Of a stretch of 64,000 bases of DNA, positions 59,783 through 64,000 are shown piece by piece. The notes below the pieces were generated by a model, which saw nothing but the letters and a program-made list of their open reading frames with translations, ran no database searches and was not told the origin of the DNA. Source of the DNA: Pedobacter riviphilus (lineage in GTDB: Bacteria > Bacteroidota > Bacteroidia > Sphingobacteriales > Sphingobacteriaceae); NCBI RefSeq assembly GCF_014692875.1, contig NZ_CP061171.1, positions 4,154,001-4,218,000 on the forward strand. Direction: 5' to 3'. Position 1 is the first letter of the stretch; every line of letters begins with the position of its first letter. Position numbers and translations under genes: made by a program.

Positions 59783-61168
59783 TTAGTAGGCTAATGATCC
59801 ATAAAAATAATTTGTTGCAGCATTTTTTACTGAAAAACCACCATATTTCATGTAGTTGGCTGCATTTATACCAGTAGGCATCCAATCTGCAATAAAAGTT
59901 TTACCCGTTAGGTACGCTTGCAACGAATTCGTAAAAGCTGTTGTAAAGAGAGCCGCATTTGCATAGGTCCCTGTTGTACCTGCCTGTGCTACCTTAGTAA
60001 AGGTTACCTCACCGGTTGCAGCGTTTACTGTATAAGTAAAAGTATAATCAGCATTAAATTGAGTTCCTCCAGCTGCAGCCGTAAAAGGAATTCTTACAGT
60101 AGCCCCCGTTTGTGAATCGAAGAGAATCTGCATGTTATCCATATGATATTTTGCACTGCTACTATAGGCTAAAATTGCTGCTTTCATTTGATTGTAAGGA
60201 GTCTTAAAATCATCAGAAATTCCGTAATTAGTGTAAAGATCAGATTCTAAATTAATTGTTAACGACGAAAATTGCTTTCTTCCTAACCAATATGGGAATC
60301 TTGATTCATTCAGGTTAATTCCTTTCATATACAATTGAACCTCTCTTTGTAACTCTTTAAAATTTACACCCAAATTATTGAAGTAATTAATTACATTAAG
60401 TTCTTTTTGTATCAATCTGTTTTTTCCGTCTGCCGATGCGGTATTAGCCCAGTTATCGTACCACACCTGTCCGTTTATTAATAACCAGCTAATGGTTTCT
60501 GCATAATCTTCTGTTGGCTGTCCACTTGCATAACTGGTAACAAATCCATTCTGATGAGCGGTTTCTGTTGGTGTATCAGTATAAGGTTGTTTATAAAAAC
60601 CTTTTGAGATACTTTCCCAATCAGTTGGAATCGGAATGATTTGATTTAAGATATGTCCAAATTCATGGTGCATAATCCTCTGCCTGTCCCAGGCAAAAAA
60701 CTGACCTGCCGGAAGCGGCTGATATTCATTTACCCCATATAGCGTGATTCTACGTCCCCCTGAGGCTGTACCCGCTACTCCGGGATCACTAGTATTTGCA
60801 TAAGAATAAGATCCAAACAAAACCCACTCCTTAGGCATATAAGTTTTGGAGAATGTTGAGCCAGCCACTTTCCGGTAAGGACCAATAAATCCATCCAAAA
60901 CGATCTGCATAGTTGGCTGGATATTTTCAATTTTGCTTGGCACTACATTAGCAGTATTCCCATGATAATACCGATTGTAACGATAAATTACATCAATATT
61001 ATATTCATCCAAAAAATTCGATTTTAACCACTGATCCAACGCGGTGTTGGTTCTTGGATCGTCAGCATTAAAGCTGCTATAATCTACATTGAGTGTTTCA
61101 GTTTTACGACAAGAAAAGGACACACAAATAAGAAGAATAAGTATGTTAATTTTAAATATATTTTTCAT
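59783..61168 (-). CDS. SusCD-associated zinc metallohydrolase lipoprotein
   Basis: The 461-residue protein has a lipoprotein signal (LLICVSFSC) and an HExxH zinc site, HHEFGH near residue 165 (RIMHHEFGHILNQIIPIPTDW). It fits the family of substrate-import-associated zinc metallohydrolases always found by TonB-dependent SusC/SusD pairs. It presumably cuts a peptide or other polymer before uptake. It lies 5 bases after susD and is cotranscribed. Confidence 0.92.
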   Translation of the reverse strand: MKNIFKINILILLICVSFSCRKTETLNVDYSSFNADDPRTNTALDQWLKSNFLDEYNIDVIYRYNRYYHGNTANVVPSKIENIQPTMQIVLDGFIGPYRKVAGSTFSKTYMPKEWVLFGSYSYANTSDPGVAGTASGGRRITLYGVNEYQPLPAGQFFAWDRQRIMHHEFGHILNQIIPIPTDWESISKGFYKQPYTDTPTETAHQNGFVTSYASGQPTEDYAETISWLLINGQVWYDNWANTASADGKNRLIQKELNVINYFNNLGVNFKELQREVQLYMKGINLNESRFPYWLGRKQFSSLTINLESDLYTNYGISDDFKTPYNQMKAAILAYSSSAKYHMDNMQILFDSQTGATVRIPFTAAAGGTQFNADYTFTYTVNAATGEVTFTKVAQAGTTGTYANAALFTTAFTNSLQAYLTGKTFIADWMPTGINAANYMKYGGFSVKNAATNYFYGSLAY

Positions 61169-61173
61169 CTTAA

Positions 61174-62643
61174 TTATCTTGGATTTTGTTCAACGCCTGA
61201 CAATTTAACTTCTACCGGTAACTGAAAAATTCGATGCGGATCCCCAGGCTTTAGTTCTGCAAAAGTTTCAACAGCAGTAATATCTATTGTATTATGAACA
61301 ACAGTTAAATCACGACGGATAATATCAAACCATCTTAAGCCTTCCTGTAAAAATTCGGCTTTTTTAGCGTCTAAAATAGTCTTAATCAGGCCTTGTTTTG
61401 GGCTGGAAATACTTGGATAATAATTAGCAATTTTTGTTAAGTTAATTGCATCGTTAGCCAGGCTATATCCCACTATTCGCACACTGTAAAAATCGTTGAT
61501 ATCCTTCAATGCCTGATCATTCATACCCAGTTCAGCATAAGCCTCAGCTCTGTTCATCAAAGCTTCATCTGTTGTAAATGCTGCAAATGTGAGATAAGGG
61601 TAACCTATATCAGGGCTTGTATAAAAGAAATTTTCTTTAAATTTATACATGGTATAGTTTGGTACACTATACTGTAATATAGAATTGGCCAACGTTTTAC
61701 CTGTAATATTTCCTGCCGCAGAAAACATTTTCTGCAATTTTGCACCAAAGCCATGGCGTGGACTGGTAAAACGGGCATAGGTAGAGTAAGTCCCAATTAA
61801 CAACAGATTATATTTCTGTCCGCTACCCATATAATTTGTCCTGTGTTCTTCAGCTGTATAGGTTCTTAATGTAGTAGAAACAGGGCGTATATTGTTTACG
61901 AAATCATTAGCAGGCACACACAAAGTAGCGTGATCAATAACTTGTTGCCATTTGCCCATAAACAAATAGAAACGAGCAGCAAAAGCATGTGCAGCGGCTG
62001 GTGTAAAATGGTATTTTGGAACTTTATAAGCTGATGCTGAAAGTAATTTCATTCCAGTTTCCAAATCTTCCTTAATCCTCGCGTAAGTAGTGGCAACAGT
62101 ACCTCTGCTATAGGGCTGTATTACTTTTGTTTCTGGCCTGTCAACATAAGGAATACCCGGAGAATCATTTGCTCCATCAATTTGATAAGGCTTCGCAAAC
62201 AAATTAACCAGCATAAAATGTGCGTAAGCTCTACAAACTAAAGCTTCGCCTTTATACGGTAATGCTCCTGCACCAAGATTATTAGTTTCAATAGACTCCA
62301 AAGCCTGATTAGCAGATGCAATTGCTTCATAACACGCATTCCAATATGCAGTAGATGTATTGGTCCCATCACCAATTAAATCTTGCCAAGCATAAGGGAT
62401 ATCAATAGCATCATTAGTAGTACCAATACCAGCTCCCTTATCTTCAGCATTATCTGAGGAAGCTTCTGTAAATGTCAAATAATCTCTTGATGGATAAGCA
62501 GTTGAAACCAACTGAGACAGCTTCTCAACAGTATTAATTTCTGCACGATTATCTGGGACTTGTTCTAAATATTTTTTGCACGATGGCATTGAGAACAACA
62601 ATGCAACGGCAGCTATACTGAGTGATATTTTGTTTAATTTCAT
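61174..62643 (-). CDS. SusD/RagB family nutrient-binding lipoprotein
   Basis: The ATG at 62643 follows AAGGAAATT, an unusually clear ribosome-binding site; the longer frame begins with TTG right after the susC stop. The lipobox is in LFSMPSC. The family start CKKYLEQVPDNRAEINTVEK and the helical SusD fold (NQALESIETN, KGEALVCRAYAHFMLVNLFA, ending in WFDIIRRDLTV) are visible. It lies over the SusC pore as the lid of the transporter. The ligand is not predictable. Confidence 0.94.
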   Translation of the reverse strand: MKLNKISLSIAAVALLFSMPSCKKYLEQVPDNRAEINTVEKLSQLVSTAYPSRDYLTFTEASSDNAEDKGAGIGTTNDAIDIPYAWQDLIGDGTNTSTAYWNACYEAIASANQALESIETNNLGAGALPYKGEALVCRAYAHFMLVNLFAKPYQIDGANDSPGIPYVDRPETKVIQPYSRGTVATTYARIKEDLETGMKLLSASAYKVPKYHFTPAAAHAFAARFYLFMGKWQQVIDHATLCVPANDFVNNIRPVSTTLRTYTAEEHRTNYMGSGQKYNLLLIGTYSTYARFTSPRHGFGAKLQKMFSAAGNITGKTLANSILQYSVPNYTMYKFKENFFYTSPDIGYPYLTFAAFTTDEALMNRAEAYAELGMNDQALKDINDFYSVRIVGYSLANDAINLTKIANYYPSISSPKQGLIKTILDAKKAEFLQEGLRWFDIIRRDLTVVHNTIDITAVETFAELKPGDPHRIFQLPVEVKLSGVEQNPR

Positions 62644-62655
62644 AATTTCCTTCAA

Positions 62656-64000
62656 TTAAAACCCAACTTTTAATGATAAGGTGTATTGTCTGGCAACTGG
62701 TAAGGCTACACCACCTGAATTATAGAATTCAGGATCCTGACCATTTAATTTTTTATCTGAATAAAGCAGCAATAGGTTATTACCTACAAGCGAAACTGAA
62801 GCTGCTGACATGCCAAGTTTAGAATAAATACTCTTAGGCAGGTTATAACTTAAAGATATTTGTCTTAGTTTGATATAATCTCCTTTTGCTACACGCTCGG
62901 TCGAAAAGTTATATAAATTATAAGGGTATCTTACATCAACTACAGCACCTTTAGAATCTACAATTTTAGAAGCAGAAAGCGGATCTAAAATAGCAGGAAC
63001 AGTAGTAAACTTTTCATCGCCTGGCATTACCCATCTGTTCAGTTCATCACGGCTCATCGCAGATATATCGTTAAAATTGCTTTTTACATTAGGATTTAAT
63101 CTGATCACATTTCCGGCAGAAAACCCAAGCAAAGCTGATAATGTTAAATTCTTATAAGAAAACTGGTTATAAAAACCTCCTGCAAATGTCGCATCTAAAG
63201 GTCCTTCATATTTTAGCTGAAGTAAGTTATCATCCTGTAAATTCACATAAGTTGTAGGTTTACCATCGGTTCCCAAAAACATTGGATAACCATAATCATG
63301 GTTTAAACCAGCAAACTGGATAGAGAACAAACTGCGTTGCGGGTAGTTAAGTACCGCCGAACCATTATTAGAGACAGATTTGAAAATACTTGGATCGATC
63401 TCCAGGTCTTTTACTTTGTTTTTATTGATACCGAAATTAAAATTGGTTGTCCATTTAAAATTTGGATGATCTATTGCCTTACCCATAATGGCCAATTCAA
63501 AACCTTGGCCAGACATGGCTCCATAGTTAGCAATTTTGGTGTACTCCCCCCCAATACCCGAGGTTTGTATCGCACCGATTAAATCATAAATATTCCTTTT
63601 GTAATATTCGACAGTGAAATTAATTCTGCTTTTTAACAAAGCTAAATCTAAACCGATATTTAAATCCTTAGCTTTTTCCCAGGTTAACTCTGAGTTTTCC
63701 AAATTAGAAATAAAAATCTGCGCTTCCTGATCTCCTAAACTAGGTCTTCTTGAAACCTGATTATAAAACACTGCTGCAGAGTTTGTGGCATTACCAATAC
63801 TCGCTACTAAACCATATGATCCGCGTAATTTAGCACCAGATAGGATATCGCCTTTTGGCCAAAACTTCTCATCGCTAATATTCCAGCTGGCCGATACATT
63901 CCAGGTTGGTAACCATCTTGCTGTAGCTGTCCTGCCCAACTTATTTGAACCATCATATCTTCCTGAAAATTTTACGGTGTATTTTTCATCATAGGTGTAA
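62656..64000 (-). CDS. SusC/RagA family TonB-dependent receptor, C-terminal part
   Basis: The frame is open through the window edge, so only about 448 residues of the barrel are present. Marks of the family are TWNVSASWNISDEKFW, LRGSYGLVASIGN, YKRNIYDLIGAIQTSGIGGE and the final aromatic ARQYTLSLKVGF, the outer membrane beta-signal. The plug and the N-terminal carboxypeptidase-like domain lie outside. It heads the uptake operon. Confidence 0.94.
   Translation of the reverse strand, partial: YTYDEKYTVKFSGRYDGSNKLGRTATARWLPTWNVSASWNISDEKFWPKGDILSGAKLRGSYGLVASIGNATNSAAVFYNQVSRRPSLGDQEAQIFISNLENSELTWEKAKDLNIGLDLALLKSRINFTVEYYKRNIYDLIGAIQTSGIGGEYTKIANYGAMSGQGFELAIMGKAIDHPNFKWTTNFNFGINKNKVKDLEIDPSIFKSVSNNGSAVLNYPQRSLFSIQFAGLNHDYGYPMFLGTDGKPTTYVNLQDDNLLQLKYEGPLDATFAGGFYNQFSYKNLTLSALLGFSAGNVIRLNPNVKSNFNDISAMSRDELNRWVMPGDEKFTTVPAILDPLSASKIVDSKGAVVDVRYPYNLYNFSTERVAKGDYIKLRQISLSYNLPKSIYSKLGMSAASVSLVGNNLLLLYSDKKLNGQDPEFYNSGGVALPVARQYTLSLKVGF

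Noticed and set aside
1..64000. tRNA, rRNA or riboswitch genes
   Set aside because: I saw no cloverleaf with a CCA-like end, no rRNA signature and no recognisable riboswitch core in any intergenic gap; a covariance search was not possible here.

Overview
The window looks like a chromosomal segment of a Bacteroidota bacterium of the Sphingobacteriaceae type (Pedobacter-like). The base composition is low in G+C. There is a SusC/SusD pair with a zinc metallohydrolase lipoprotein, a type IX secretion (T9SS) type-B sorting signal next to PorP/SprF and OmpA genes, LytTR/LytS signalling genes, and HtpG. Few genes show strong Shine-Dalgarno sites. Genus assignment is inference; no rRNA or tRNA gene was found.

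Layout. 1-12.4 kb, mostly minus strand, is housekeeping and envelope: a partial OmpA protein, a DUF885 peptidase, a GAF-domain protein with a decayed copy of its own 3' end nearby, gamma-glutamyltransferase overlapping a frameshifted acyl-CoA synthetase, a small beta-barrel, a TonB-C-like protein and an M61 peptidase. 12.8-18.7 kb, plus strand, is a tightly coupled RND efflux operon (adaptor, pump, TolC) that also carries an odd small protein resembling only the first porter subdomain of the pump. A sugar-kinase-like gene and a CheY-like regulator follow. 20.2-26.9 kb holds a DUF4241 gene, a candidate class I lanthipeptide precursor, a wrecked ISAs1-family transposase and, on the opposite strand, lanC and lanB genes. 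htpG and a small two-gene cassette with a lone HsdR-N-type nuclease domain come next.

30.8-35.8 kb is the most unusual stretch. A LytTR regulator and a LytS-type kinase flank a 47-codon peptide ORF that is Ser/Thr-rich and lacks Cys. A second full-length lantibiotic dehydratase without any LanC runs up against the kinase gene, and their stop codons overlap. Similar paired motifs lie upstream of both signalling genes. I read this as a possible second, cyclase-less RiPP locus under two-component control.

36-52.6 kb is a surface module: a giant adhesin of about 4,485 residues (split by a one-base shift in a G6 run), then PorP/SprF and an OmpA/PD40 protein, all minus strand, with a P-loop NTPase/TPR protein transcribed divergently. 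The adhesin contains a 2,517-bp tandem duplication and 11 repeats of 267/270 bp. 55.4-58.3 kb has a repeat-bearing intergenic region and small envelope genes. 58.4-64 kb is a SusC (partial)-SusD-HExxH metallohydrolase-DUF4302 uptake operon.
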